Assembly: GCF_016587375.1 (NCBI RefSeq)
Contig: NZ_BNJG01000001.1
Coordinates: forward strand, 868,001-932,000
Source of the DNA: Ktedonobacter robiniae
Lineage (GTDB): Bacteria > Chloroflexota > Ktedonobacteria > Ktedonobacterales > Ktedonobacteraceae
Direction: 5' to 3'
Length of the DNA: 64,000 nucleotides
Position numbers and translations under genes: made by a program
The notes under the pieces: generated by a model
Database searches by the model: none
Told to the model about the DNA's origin: nothing
The model's input: the letters and a program-made list of their open reading frames with translations, nothing else
Part shown: positions 52,957 through 63,275 of the stretch, one piece after another
Layout of the letters: every line of letters begins with the position of its first letter
How positions within the stretch are numbered: position 1 is the first letter of the stretch

Positions 52957-55349
52957 TCAGGGCTGGCAATCGGTCGGGTCCTTGCTGGTGTCAATAGTGA
53001 GCTGTGTGCGTGGAGCATCCACCGGACCCGTCTGCGAGACCAGATAGAGGATGTTCTCCCCTGGATCGGCAGCGATACCTTTCACATTACTCAGTAAGTT
53101 CGTCGACACATATTGACGCGATAGCTGGACCTTAATGGGGATGTACCAGTTGTTTGCCCCTTTGTCGCCGTCTGCGAACTGCTCGAAACCAGATTCAAAT
53201 CAAGCAAACGATGGCTGGCACCATCCGCGACGAATAAGTGGGGCGTCCCCCCTACCTTCATGGTAGACAGAACAGACGAGGTCGCGCGTGAGATCAAGAG
53301 CGTCGCCTGGATCTGTGGAGCAGGAGCCGGCACGGCCATTTTGCTTGTAAAGGCCTGCGCACTGGCATTGAGCGGAGCATAAATGGGCTGTTGCACTCCG
53401 ACGTTGACCGCTGCACCCTTGCCTCCATTGAACTGCACACTCTGCACGGTACCATTGTCAAGCAAGAGAAAGAGCTGTTTGCCTGGGAAGGCTGCCATAC
53501 TCAGGATGTTAGCTGAAGATAATTGCATCTCTGGTGGCGCCGCATTCGCATCAGTAGCGCCAACAACCTTATCAAGAGCATAGTCTAGAATGAGCGCGGT
53601 GTTGTCAGCGTTAGTCGACGTGAGCAAAACATACGCGTCTTTATCCCAGGCTGAGACGAGGAGCGGCTTATAGCCCTTTTTGATCTGATCCTCAGGAATA
53701 GTGATTTTTGCGTCTGACGTTGTGAGTGCTCCGCTATCATCTGGCGTGAACACCTGTAAACTATAGCTCGTTCCACTATTCAGGGTAAGCACAAGAAGAT
53801 GCCCATCGGCGCCCGTGATGGAGGTGATCTGCCCATCCACGCCTTTGAGCTTATCGCCTAACTTATGCTGATTATCATCCATAAGATAGAGCGAGCGATA
53901 ATCATACCCTTCGGTATAAGAAAACTTCTTGTTATTATGCTGTACCACCGCCAGCCCAGATGGTTGCACCTTCGCGTCACCGCTGGCAATAGAAACAGTG
54001 GTAGTGTTAGCACACAGAAGGTTTTTAATCAAATAACGCTGATTATAATTAGTGATCGCACTCTTCGTGCTGGTCTCAAGGTCGCTATTGAGGCTATCTA
54101 GTTTTGCCCGCTGATCGCTCGTCAACGAAACCGTCTGGACTTTTCGCAGTTGCTGTTGTGCTGTCTGCAAGTCCTGGAGAGCATTTGCGGGATAGGCGGT
54201 CAGCTTTGCCCTGGCGCTTGTTATATGCTGATCGGCAGAAGTGAGCGATTCATTGACATTGACGCCCAGTTGCCCAAGCCCCAGAAACCAGAAGGCCCCA
54301 CCACCAACCAGCGCCACAATTAAAAGCACGAAAAGCGCAAGTGTGGGAAAGAGAAGTCGCTTGCCACGTGGCGATGGCAATAGGACCGCCGTTTGCGGCG
54401 ACGCCATCCCCTCCGTCGAGGTCAGGGGACCACTTGCCACACGCAAGGGTGTGTTGCCATAGGACGCGTCAGCATTGGGGGCCAGCAGCCCAACCGGGGC
54501 TCCCACCAGGCTCCCCATAATTTTCGTGGGCTCTTCACTGACTTCACGGCTGGTTATGCGCATTGGACGGCGTGCATTGGGCGGTTCCCAGCCCAACTCC
54601 TGAACACGGATCACAATCGCGGTAATATTATCAGTTCCACCATTCTCGTTGGCGCGCTCAACAAGGTGATAGACGCTCTCACGTGGCACATATTGATCAA
54701 CAATTGAGCGTAGTTCTTCATCATCGACCATGCCCGAGAGGCCATCAGAACAGAGGAGCAGTGAGTCATTTTCATCGAGGGGTTCCGCAAATATGTCGAT
54801 CTCAACCTCGGCATTCGTACCCAGCGAACGCGTAATCACATTGCGCTGCGCATGAGAACGAGCCTGGTCCTGCGTGAGTAAACCTGCACGCACCTGTTCT
54901 TCAACCCAGGAGTGGTCCTGCGATACCTGGCGTACCTGCCCCTTATGCACCAGGTAAGCCCGGCTATCGCCTACATTTGCAACATAGGCCGTGCTTCCTC
55001 GCAGAACAGCGGCGACGCAGGTAGTACCCATCCCGCTACGCATCACGCTTTCCGCGGCTCGCTGGTGAATTGAGGTATTCGCACGCTTAATGGCATATAC
55101 GAGCGATTCGGCGACGTCATCCCTATCATCTTGATAGTACACTTTGCTGATCGTGTCGACAGCAATTTCGCTTGCTACTTCGCCTGCGGCATGCCCACCC
55201 ATCCCATCGGCCACAATGAAGAGAGCCCCCTTCTTTGCCATCATCTGGGCATCCTTAGGAATGACGTAGGCCATATTGTCTTCATTATGGGGACGTCTAC
55301 GGCCAACATCAGTTAGCTGTGCGACATCGAGCCGAAGTTGTTTGGACAA
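52957..55349 (-). CDS. PP2C-type Ser/Thr phosphatase with membrane segment and propeller-like C-terminus, frameshift near the 3' end
   Basis: TTG start at 55349 with GGGAGAG. Residues 1-250 are a PP2C (PPM) phosphatase of the Stp/PrpC type: RRPHNEDNM, FIVADGMGGHAAGE, VANVGDSRAYLV and GGTDNITAIVIR supply the two-metal centre. One membrane helix at about 335-355 (LFVLLIVALVGGGAFWFLGL). The external part of about 440 residues has repeated strands like a beta-propeller. As read, the frame stops at 53091, but adding one base to the G4 run at 53137-53140 lets it continue as a sensible tail with SRQYVSTNLL and ADPGENILYLVSQTG to TGA at 52957 (797 residues). It probably reverses a Hanks-type kinase; none is adjacent. 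Confidence 0.87.
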
Positions 55350-55449
55350 CGCGCATCTCTCCCGTCAATCAGTAGCTCTCATAGTGTGTAAAGACGTGGT
55401 ACGAAATAGACACACAGAACACACTAGGCGGTTGCTGGAACCTTAGGCT

Positions 55450-55478
55450 ATAATACACCGATGCAGAGAAAAACGCAA
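55450..55478 (-). promoter_or_regulatory. Promoter of the PP2C gene
   Basis: On the minus strand TTGCGT (55478-55473), 17-base spacer, TATTAT (55455-55450): the same -35 variant as the rpsB promoter. Confidence 0.7.
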
Positions 55479-55674
55479 TGTAACGCATAGAGCACGTGGT
55501 GAGATTTTCTCTTTCGTGTATTGCCTGTCTCGTTTACTGTTCCAGAGTATACTCTTTCAATAGAGAGCATGCAAGATATTTAGCTTGCGGTACTAGCAAA
55601 ACCAGAGCAAAAGTCCTGGAAATATGCCGCTTTTGCTCCTGCTGGCCAGGCATAGAGTCTATGGAGCCGCGTCC

Positions 55675-56979
55675 ATGATCGATACCACCTTTTACGCTCA
55701 ACTACAGGCCTTTGAGCGCATGCATCCATTTATCCCGACAGAGATAGTCGGCGAGGCACTCTCTTCCAGGCCAGAAGCCTGGCTAGATCAGTTCCAGAGC
55801 CGCCTGGGCCAGCTTGGTTTTACCCAGCCACCCCTCACGACCTCCACCACTTCCCATCCCCCGATAGGTAAAATACCCACGCTCTTCTATAGTGAACGTT
55901 GCACACACTCACATTCGACCCTGTTACTCTATAACAGCTACTCCCTATCAGGAAACCAACCCTGGCACAGTCTTCCTATTCTTGCATACCTGCAGGCCCT
56001 GGAGGCAGTTAAGCATATCCTGGGCGATCTGCCGCTCTCCATCAAATGGCTGATCCACTTCCAGCAGGATACAGAGACAGATCTTCTCCCGGCGTTTCTG
56101 CGTGCTAACCAGGCCCGACTCCAGGCCAATGCCTGCCTCTGGGATGATACCATCGGGACCTCTGAGGCTGGTCTTAACGCCGCTAGCGCCCCACTCCTTC
56201 TGCTTGGTAGCAAGGGCCGCCTGGGCGTCAGTCTGCATACCACCTCGCCACAGGCGGCCAGCCATAGCATGCATGGAGGCATCGCACCTGGCGCCGCGTG
56301 GAGATTGCTCTGGGCCTTGCAAAGCATCAAGGATGAGCACGAACAGATCCACCTTAAGGGCTTTTATGATGCCATCGAACTGCCCACGGAGGAGCTGTTG
56401 CAGGCAACGGCTGAGCTGCCGGATCGCTCGGAACTCTTGCGCCAACGTTGGGGCCTGCCAGCCTTAGCCCTTGACCTTAAGGGTCTACAACTCCACTACA
56501 CGCAACTACTAGTCCCTACCTGTAGCCTCACTACGCTCACAGGTTTGCCTTTTTCTGCGAACGCCAGCGATAATGGCGAGCACGTGGTGACACACGCGCA
56601 AGCAAACCTGGATTTTCATCTGGTCGCGGGGCAGGTCCCCGAGCGGGTCTATACGCAATTACGCCATCATCTTGACGCGCGAGCCTTCCACGATGTTCAG
56701 ACTCGCTGGCGCTATGGTTATCCTCCAACCCCTGCACAGGCCCCAGATGTGCCCTTTGTACAACTGGCACGCGCAAGTAGTGAGTTAGCGTATGGGCAAC
56801 GACCAACCTTGCTTCCAACAACCGCAAGTAGTCAGCCGCTTGCCCTCCTTGCTTCCCAGCATTCCTTACCCTTTGTGATCACTGCGCTAGCCGGAGAAGC
56901 TGAGACCTCAGCCTTCACCAGACAGGCAGCATTACTTCTTGCGAGCTTTGCGCAGAGAAAAAAAAGTGGAGAGCGATAA
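55675..56979 (+). CDS. M20-family peptidase homologue lacking the metal ligands
   Basis: 434 residues from ATG at 55675, which has GGAG eight bases upstream; the frame opens 17 codons earlier. Overall layout is that of M20 dipeptidases (CNDP-like): catalytic-domain strand TLLLYNSYSLSGNQPW, lid/dimerisation part SHSMHGGIAPGAAWRLLWAL, and HLKGFYDAIELPTEEL. But the metal motif HxD (normally LLYGHYDV) is NSYS, the DDKG segment is missing, and the EGEEE motif reads HFQQDTETD. It is therefore probably a non-catalytic paralogue, perhaps a peptide-binding or scaffolding protein. A diverged carboxypeptidase with unusual ligands is less likely. Confidence 0.82.
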   Translation: MIDTTFYAQLQAFERMHPFIPTEIVGEALSSRPEAWLDQFQSRLGQLGFTQPPLTTSTTSHPPIGKIPTLFYSERCTHSHSTLLLYNSYSLSGNQPWHSLPILAYLQALEAVKHILGDLPLSIKWLIHFQQDTETDLLPAFLRANQARLQANACLWDDTIGTSEAGLNAASAPLLLLGSKGRLGVSLHTTSPQAASHSMHGGIAPGAAWRLLWALQSIKDEHEQIHLKGFYDAIELPTEELLQATAELPDRSELLRQRWGLPALALDLKGLQLHYTQLLVPTCSLTTLTGLPFSANASDNGEHVVTHAQANLDFHLVAGQVPERVYTQLRHHLDARAFHDVQTRWRYGYPPTPAQAPDVPFVQLARASSELAYGQRPTLLPTTASSQPLALLASQHSLPFVITALAGEAETSAFTRQAALLLASFAQRKKSGER

Positions 56980-57011
56980 ATAACCATATATTTCGTTCTC
57001 TCTTATGAGCA

Positions 57012-57230
57012 TAGTTGCAAGTCAGTCACCCCACGCCTGAAGGCGGGGGCTTGTGTCTGTGCTCCACCGCAACTCACTATAGCGTTGCTGCCGTAGTGCT
57101 TTGGCTTCATCGCACGACACATCAGGGGACACCGACAAGGTCCCCGTACTCATCCAGTCTTGCCGGGTGAGCAGCGTTCGCATCGTTACATTTCTCGCGC
57201 CGACCAGAAGAGAATTTCCTCCCATATAGG
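57012..57230 (-). mobile_element. Relic of an IS200/IS605-type TnpB element (right end and omega-RNA region)
   Basis: On the minus strand the segment ends AGCCCCCGCCTTCAGGCG then TGGGGTGACTGAC, the hairpin-bearing right end typical of TnpB elements. Upstream of it a 67-codon frame (57022-57225) has no internal frame match to the TnpB zinc-finger end and may be RNA scaffold rather than protein. No TnpA or RuvC-like TnpB is present, so only the 3' end survives. Identification rests on the terminal hairpin pattern. Confidence 0.55.
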
Positions 57231-57560
57231 AAACAGGCTAATAGGGCCATTTATTATACAACTCATCGCTTAGAGAGTATACTAAAAACTGTCAGGGCCC
57301 TGATCAGGGTCTACAGTTACAGCTAACAGCCGATATTTAGTATGAGAGCATAATACGCAACAATTTCTGTCCTGGCCGTTTGTTATAACTCTGATTTTTT
57401 CGTCCAACATTGAACTCTTTAAAGCTCTCACAGCAAGAGCCTATTACTCTCATCTATCTGTATCAAGGCACTTACTGCCAACATTTCATTAATAAGCCCA
57501 GAGTTACTAGCTGTACTGTAAAAAAGCGACGTTATGCAGCTATAGGAGACTGTCATCGAT
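57231..57560. other. Upstream region of the exopolysaccharide locus
   Basis: No gene. A dyad ACTGT...CCCTGATCAGGG...ACAGT (about 57288-57317) is a candidate operator or hairpin 250 bases before the first glycosyltransferase gene; the promoter of the locus is probably downstream of it. Confidence 0.45.
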
Positions 57561-58736
57561 ATGCATATAGGTATCAATGCTCAATTGCTATCCCTCGGTC
57601 AAAACTATCGCAATGGTGGTGTCAGCCGCTATATACGTTACCTGCTCCACGAATTAGCCAGGCAGCCAGGGGAGCACCGCTACACAGTCTTCATCAATGG
57701 AGAGGATGTCATTGAGCAGCTACATGCCTATCACCCACAGATTACCTATGTTTCCGCTCCCTGGCCAGAGGCTCAGCCAACCGCACGTGTAACCTGGGAA
57801 CAATTCACGCTTCCAAATCAGTTACGCCAGCGGCACATCGACGTTCTTCATTCCCCTGTGAATGTTTTACCGGCCCTGCTTCCCAAAAACTGTGCCAGTG
57901 TTGTGACCCTGCATGACCTCGCGTTTCTGCGCTTTCCTGAAGTACTGACAACAAGTAAACGCCTGTACCATCGCACGTTTACGCTTCGCAGCCTGCGCCA
58001 GGCTACAGCGGTTATCAGCGTCTCGGAGAGTACGCGCACCGACGCCCACACCCTGGCCCACATTCCGTTGGAGAAGATCCACACCGTGCATATGTGTATC
58101 GATTCACGCTTCGCAAACGTTCATTCAGAAGAGGAACGTGCAGACTTCCGTCAGAAACACGGGCTTACGGATGGGTATATTCTCTACCTGGGAACGCTTG
58201 AGCCAAGGAAGAATATTCCAACCCTTATCGAGGCCTATCATAGCTTGCGGCAAAGCCAGGGGCGACGTGAGAAGCTTGTCCTGGCTGGCGGCAAAGGGTG
58301 GCTCTACGATGAGATTTTCGCCCGCATTCAACAACTGGGGCTAGAACAGGACGTCATCTTTCCGGGCTATGTGAATGATCAGGATCAGGAGCTCTGGTAT
58401 CAAGCAGCCAGTGTTTTTGCCTTTCCCTCGCTCTACGAAGGGTTTGGCATTCCGGTTGCCGAGGCATTAGCAGGAGGTACACCAGTGGTCACGACCAATG
58501 TATCAAGCCTCCCCGAGGCAGGTCTAGACCTGGCGCTTTGCGTCGCACCTCAGGATAGCGAGGCCCTGGCCTCAGCCCTTCACCAGGCCTTGACTGACAC
58601 TCAGCTACAAGAGCGTTGTCGCAAGGAAGCGTATAAGGTGATGGAGAGCTTCTCCGTCCAGCAGATGGTCACAAAAACGATTGCGGTATATGAGCAGGCC
58701 GCCCGGGAACGGCCTCGACAACAAGTGACGAACTAG
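57561..58736 (+). CDS. GT4-family glycosyltransferase
   Basis: 391 residues, ATG start. GT-B fold: N-terminal MHIGINAQLL and GGVSRYIRYLLHEL acceptor-domain motif; linker LYLGTLEPRKNIPTLIEAYH; C-terminal donor motif PSLYEGFGIPVAEALAGGTP with the EX7E pair. GT4 enzymes retain the anomeric configuration and use nucleotide sugars (often GDP-mannose or UDP-glucose) to extend polysaccharide repeats. First of the locus, 136 bases before the priming transferase gene; a dyad downstream of its stop (about 58758-58795) may partly terminate. Confidence 0.93.
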   Translation: MHIGINAQLLSLGQNYRNGGVSRYIRYLLHELARQPGEHRYTVFINGEDVIEQLHAYHPQITYVSAPWPEAQPTARVTWEQFTLPNQLRQRHIDVLHSPVNVLPALLPKNCASVVTLHDLAFLRFPEVLTTSKRLYHRTFTLRSLRQATAVISVSESTRTDAHTLAHIPLEKIHTVHMCIDSRFANVHSEEERADFRQKHGLTDGYILYLGTLEPRKNIPTLIEAYHSLRQSQGRREKLVLAGGKGWLYDEIFARIQQLGLEQDVIFPGYVNDQDQELWYQAASVFAFPSLYEGFGIPVAEALAGGTPVVTTNVSSLPEAGLDLALCVAPQDSEALASALHQALTDTQLQERCRKEAYKVMESFSVQQMVTKTIAVYEQAARERPRQQVTN

Positions 58737-58872
58737 CTATTTATTTTGTGAGATTGACACGCGTTTCTTTCTGACCACGAAAAGCGTCTTTATTGTTTGA
58801 ACGAACTTTAAGGCATCCAGGCACCACTCCTGCATAGAAATATGCAGAGAAGCCAAAGTGCCATAGTAATAT

Positions 58873-60504
58873 ATGAAGCAAAGTAAAGAGACCATGCAAA
58901 AAGAGACCATGAATATAGATACGAGCAGAACGGGGAACACCCGGACCCAGAACGCTCCTCAATACGGCCTCTCTGGTACGACAGGAGCGACAGGTCCCAT
59001 TACCCAGACCATTTCAAAACGTCGATCACATCGCAAACAATGGCGCATCTTTGAATGTGTCGCTATGCTTATTCTGGATGCGTGGCTTATTCATGTTTCA
59101 TTTCAGCTGGCCTACTCACTACGTCAAGCCTTTGGCGAACCTGATAGCTTTCTCAGCCATCTCCTAGTCAATGTACGCATGAATCTTCTGAACAACGATA
59201 CGGCGACCTATGTCTTGCAAAAGCCCGATCGGTTTCTGGGACTAGAGATTGGTATCATTCTGGGGCTGCTCATCATCTTCATCTTTCGTGGCCTCTATCG
59301 CCTGCGCCTGACTGGTACCTGGTTTCGCCAGGCACAGATTATTCTCGGCTCCACAACGCTGGGTCTGGCCTTCTTGATTACCTATTACTTTACCTTCCAG
59401 CCACCAGCTACGTCACGCTTGCTCTTCGTCTTCACCTGGCTAGTCACCATCCTTGTGCTCATTTTGGGGCGCCTCCTTGTTTCTGCGGGTATGAGTATAC
59501 TCTACCGCATGGGCCTGGGAGAAACACGCCTGCTGGTCGTAGGCTCGGGGCGCCTGGGCAAAATGGTCATGCAGCATATTACAGCCAGCCCCAATCTCGG
59601 CTACTCAATTGTGGGTTTTCTGCACGATATGAGCGAAGAGCCAGGCGATTTTGGGCGCTTTAAGATGCTGGGCACGATTGATGATATCGCTATGGTTATT
59701 CGCTCGATGCAGATCGACGAGGTCATCATCGCGCTTCCCTCCAACCTGCACCAGCAGGCTGTACGAAGCGTGAAGCTCTGCGAGCGCCTGGGAACCTCGT
59801 TTAAGTTAATCCCAGACTTATACGAACTAAGCCTCTCGCGCATCGATATGGAGGCCATTGAGGGCATCCCCTTGATTGGTATTCGCCAGGCCTCGCTCAA
59901 TACCACTCAGCGTATTATTACACGCCTGATCGATATCCTGGGGTCGGCATCTGTGCTCCTGCTTGGATCGCCACTCTGGCTCGGCATCGCTCTCCTGGTC
60001 AAATTGACCTCCACGGGGCCAGTCATTTTCCAGCAGACGCGTATAGGGATGAACGAGAAACCGTTCAAGATGTACAAGTTCCGCTCAATGTACCAAGATG
60101 CCGAGCAGCGCAAGGCCGCCCTCCAGGCCAGAAATGAGGCTCAAGGCCATTTCTTTAAGATGAAGGATGATCCACGTATCACCCCCATTGGGAAATTCCT
60201 GCGCAAAACCAGCCTGGATGAAATTCCCCAGCTTCTTAACGTGCTCAAGGGCGATATGAGCCTGGTTGGTGCCCGCCCGCCTGTTCCCGCCGAGGTCGCG
60301 CAGTATGAGGAATGGCAGAAGGGACGCTTCGCGATGAAGGGGGGACTGACCGGCCTGTGGCAGGTACGCGGGCGCAGCAATCTCAGCTTCGACGAGGGCG
60401 TGCTTATGGACCTCTATTATATTGAGAATTTCTCGCTACGCCTCTACTTCCAGATTCTCTTGAGCACTATCCCGGCAGTCCTACTACGACGAGGAGCGTA
60501 TTAA
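58873..60504 (+). CDS. Priming polyprenyl-phosphate sugar phosphotransferase (WbaP/WcaJ type)
   Basis: 543 residues. Starts at any of ATG 58873, 58894 or 58909; none has a strong ribosome binding site. Four to five N-terminal membrane segments, a central Rossmann-like part ([13 protein letters not shown]), then a bacterial sugar-transferase domain: [27 protein letters not shown] and [25 protein letters not shown]. It transfers a hexose-1-phosphate to undecaprenyl phosphate to begin a repeat unit, using the lipid carrier made by UppS. The next gene begins directly at its stop codon. Confidence 0.94.
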   Translation: MKQSKETMQKETMNIDTSRTGNTRTQNAPQYGLSGTTGATGPITQTISKRRSHRKQWRIFECVAMLILDAWLIHVSFQLAYSLRQAFGEPDSFLSHLLVNVRMNLLNNDTATYVLQKPDRFLGLEIGIILGLLIIFIFRGLYRLRLTGTWFRQAQIILGSTTLGLAFLITYYFTFQPPATSRLLFVFTWLVTILVLILGRLLVSAGMSILYRMGLGETRLLVVGSGRLGKMVMQHITASPNLGYSIVGFLHDMSEEPGDFGRFKMLGTIDDIAMVIRSMQIDEVIIALPSNLHQQAVRSVKLCERLGTSFKLIPDLYELSLSRIDMEAIEGIPLIGIRQASLNTTQRIITRLIDILGSASVLLLGSPLWLGIALLVKLTSTGPVIFQQTRIGMNEKPFKMYKFRSMYQDAEQRKAALQARNEAQGHFFKMKDDPRITPIGKFLRKTSLDEIPQLLNVLKGDMSLVGARPPVPAEVAQYEEWQKGRFAMKGGLTGLWQVRGRSNLSFDEGVLMDLYYIENFSLRLYFQILLSTIPAVLLRRGAY

Positions 60505-61647
60505 TTGTCAATGAAAGTCGCACTAGTACACGATTATCTCAATCAAATGGGAGGGGCGGAGCGTGTGGTCCTGGCACTGCATGAACTCTTCCCCGACGCC
60601 CCTATCTATACTTCTATCTATGACCCTGAGCGCGTTGATCCCGCCTTCAAAAATATAGATGTTCGTACCTCTTTTATGCAAAAACTGCCCATGGTGACCA
60701 GGCATCACCAGCCCTATCTACCCTTCTATCCCTTCGCGATGGAGAAACTGGATCTCCGTGGCTATGACCTGGTACTCAGCAGTTCAAGCGCCTTTGCCAA
60801 AGGCGTCATCACCAGGCCAGAGACAATGCATATTTGTTATTGCCATACTCCTATGCGCTGGTGCTGGAATTATGAGGAATATGTCGAACGCGAACAACTG
60901 GGCAAGGCAGCGCGCACACTTCTTCCCTTGATGATCACGGGCCTGCGTCTCTGGGATCAGACGACCGCGATGCGCGTCGATCATTTTATCGCCAACTCAC
61001 CAGCCATCGTCGACCGCATCCGCAAATACTACCGGCGCGAGGCCATCTTCATTCCACCTCCAGTTGAGGTAAAGCGCTTCCCCTTCAATTCAGCCACACA
61101 ACCAGAAGATTATTTCCTGGTCTTAAGTCGCCTGATACCATATAAACGTATAGACTTGGCGATTGAAGCCTGCAATCGGCTACAATTGCCACTGGTCGTG
61201 ATTGGAAAAGGCCGAGATAAAGAACGGCTGCAAAAGCTCGCTGGCCCAACCATTCGCTTCATGGGTGGACTCTCCGATCAGGAGGTTACCCATTATATCA
61301 GTCATTGTCGTGCCTTTCTCTTCCCTGGTGAAGAGGATTTTGGCATTACGCCCTTAGAGGCACAGGCAGCGGGCCGCCCGGTCATCGCCTATGGCGCGGG
61401 AGGCGCCCTGGCATCCGTTGTAGAAGGCGTCACTGGCGTCTTCTTCCGCGAACAGACCGTCGAGAGCCTGGCCGACGCACTCGCCTCCTTTGACGAGCGC
61501 AACTTCAACCCGATGGCTATACGCAATCATGCCCTGGAGTTCGACACGCCACGTTTCCAGCGTCGCATCTTGCAGTTTATAGAAGCCAAAATGCAGACTG
61601 GACAGTCGCAGAGAAGCATCCAGCCGAGCAATGATATCATCTCATAA
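60505..61647 (+). CDS. GT4-family glycosyltransferase (WbaZ-like)
   Basis: 380 residues from TTG at 60505, nine bases after GAGGAG and directly after the previous stop; ATG at 60511 is possible. N-terminal motif MKVALVHDYLNQMGGAERVV; ICYCHTPMRWCWNYEEYV is typical of the WbaZ group (mannosyl-transferases). C-terminal GEEDFGITPLEAQAAGRPVIA-type motif (EEDFGITPLEAQAAGRPV) with the EX7E pair. It presumably adds the second or third sugar on the lipid-linked repeat. Confidence 0.93.
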   Translation: MSMKVALVHDYLNQMGGAERVVLALHELFPDAPIYTSIYDPERVDPAFKNIDVRTSFMQKLPMVTRHHQPYLPFYPFAMEKLDLRGYDLVLSSSSAFAKGVITRPETMHICYCHTPMRWCWNYEEYVEREQLGKAARTLLPLMITGLRLWDQTTAMRVDHFIANSPAIVDRIRKYYRREAIFIPPPVEVKRFPFNSATQPEDYFLVLSRLIPYKRIDLAIEACNRLQLPLVVIGKGRDKERLQKLAGPTIRFMGGLSDQEVTHYISHCRAFLFPGEEDFGITPLEAQAAGRPVIAYGAGGALASVVEGVTGVFFREQTVESLADALASFDERNFNPMAIRNHALEFDTPRFQRRILQFIEAKMQTGQSQRSIQPSNDIIS

Positions 61648-61695
61648 ATAGAACACTACTAGCGCATAAGAAGCTAGTAGAAAGGGTAGAGAAAC

Positions 61696-62508
61696 GTGGA
61701 ACTACGAGCCTATTGGGCAGTAATACGACGAAGACTCTGGATCATTGTAGCCCTCGTCGTGATCGCAGCGGCTTTCGCCGGTTATCAGTATTATAAATTG
61801 AGCAAAACGCCTGGCGCGCTCAAGACCTACCAGTCAAATGTGACGGTTCGCATTGGGCTACAGGCAGATCCCAATGACAAAAATGCTAATGCCACCGATT
61901 ACCTGACCGCGGGGGAAACCTTGGCCGATGAGATCGTCACTGGACCAACCCTCACCTCCAAGGATTTTGTGGCACGGGTAAAACAGCAATTAGACCAGGA
62001 TTATGCTCATAATGGCACTCCGCAAGGCGCCAACCAGATTGACGAGGGTGCCATTGCTGGTGCCTTGACTTCGACACACGCTCATAGCATACTCTCTATT
62101 ACCGCGACCTATCAAACTCCTGAAGGCGCCAAAGCCATTGCTACAGCAGTGGGCGAGGTTTTTACGCAACAAGGCAGTTCTTTCCTCGATTATGAAATTC
62201 GCAATGGCAGTAGCGCGAGCGATGCCAGTATTCATCCCCAGGTCGAAGCGCAACTAGTCAGTGGTGCCTCCGATCCAGGCCTCGTTAGTGGTCCTGCTGG
62301 CAATAAACCGCTCCAGTTGGTGGCCCTGGTTCTAGTCAGCTTGCTACTTGGTATCGCCCTGGCATTCCTCATGGAATATCTCGATGATCGTGTGCGCAAC
62401 AAAGAGGAGCTTGAAGATCTCCTGCAACTGCCTATCATCGGTGAAATTCCAGCCGCCTCAGCAATGGAGAAAGGCCAGAGCAAGCCTCGCCAGGCTTCGG
62501 TATCCTAA
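61696..62508 (+). CDS. Wzz/YveK-type polysaccharide chain-length protein
   Basis: 270 residues, GTG start with AAAGGG nine bases upstream. Two membrane segments at about 12-30 and 207-228 enclose an external domain, the classic Wzz layout; the segment after the second helix (YLDDRVRNKEELEDLLQLP) is the region that contacts or fuses to BY-kinase. It regulates polymer length or export. It lies 48 bases after the glycosyltransferase and 16 bases before the kinase-like gene. Confidence 0.9.
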   Translation: MELRAYWAVIRRRLWIIVALVVIAAAFAGYQYYKLSKTPGALKTYQSNVTVRIGLQADPNDKNANATDYLTAGETLADEIVTGPTLTSKDFVARVKQQLDQDYAHNGTPQGANQIDEGAIAGALTSTHAHSILSITATYQTPEGAKAIATAVGEVFTQQGSSFLDYEIRNGSSASDASIHPQVEAQLVSGASDPGLVSGPAGNKPLQLVALVLVSLLLGIALAFLMEYLDDRVRNKEELEDLLQLPIIGEIPAASAMEKGQSKPRQASVS

Positions 62509-62524
62509 GGGAAGGAACATAGAC

Positions 62525-63211
62525 GTGGCTTTACAAAAACAGGAGCAGGCATCTCTGCTTAGCGATTACAACACAAACTCAACTTATAGTCTCGCGTATA
62601 CCGAGATCATTGCCAATATTCGCTTCTCTCTCGATACGGCACAAAAACAACCACAAGCGATCGTGCTAGCCTCGCCCATGAGTGAGCACGAACCCGGCCT
62701 GACAGCGACAAATCTGGCCATCGCAGCAGCACAAAATGGCTTGCCAGCCTTACTGGTAGACGCAAACCTGCAAACCCCTCATATCCAGCAACGCTTTGGC
62801 ATAGGTCAGACCAGTGGATTCAGCGATCTGCTCGCCTCCTTCAATAAAGAGTCGCAGCAGATTGAGCAGTATATGCGTCCCACATTTCTGCCAGAACTCT
62901 CACTCCTGAGTTTGGGCACGCTTTCCCTATCCAGTCAGGAAACCTCCCGGCTGCTCATGCGCCACCTAGACGAGGCCATACAAGCACTAAAAGCCTATAT
63001 GGCGGCCCGTTATCCTGGATTAAGCCTGCTTATTTTACATGGTGCCCCCGTGCTCACGGGCCTGAATACCTCTCTACTCGCCGCTCACGCAGACCAGACC
63101 TACCTGTTAATCACCAAAGGGCAAACAACACGTACCCAGGCCCGCAATGCGCTGCGGCACCTGGAGCGCACCCATACGACAGTCGCAGGGACTATTTTGC
63201 TAGACGTTTAA
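62525..63211 (+). CDS. BY-kinase/CpsD-like protein with degenerate P-loop
   Basis: 228 residues from GTG at 62525 (GGAAGGAA upstream). Placed directly after the Wzz-type gene, where CpsD/YwqD tyrosine kinases normally lie. The A' motif (ALLVDANLQTPHIQQRFG) and the following FSDLLA segment are kept, but the Walker A loop, usually PGEGKS/T, reads MSEHEPGLTATNLA, without the Lys and Gly-rich loop. A C-terminal tyrosine cluster is absent. It is therefore likely not a kinase but a regulatory partner of the Wzz protein. The 3' end resembles ParA/MinD folds. Confidence 0.85.
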   Translation: MALQKQEQASLLSDYNTNSTYSLAYTEIIANIRFSLDTAQKQPQAIVLASPMSEHEPGLTATNLAIAAAQNGLPALLVDANLQTPHIQQRFGIGQTSGFSDLLASFNKESQQIEQYMRPTFLPELSLLSLGTLSLSSQETSRLLMRHLDEAIQALKAYMAARYPGLSLLILHGAPVLTGLNTSLLAAHADQTYLLITKGQTTRTQARNALRHLERTHTTVAGTILLDV

Positions 63212-63275
63212 TGACAAAACGTGTATAGTAGAAACCACGATTCACTAACAACTTCGCACACGAGGAGGACCGAGC

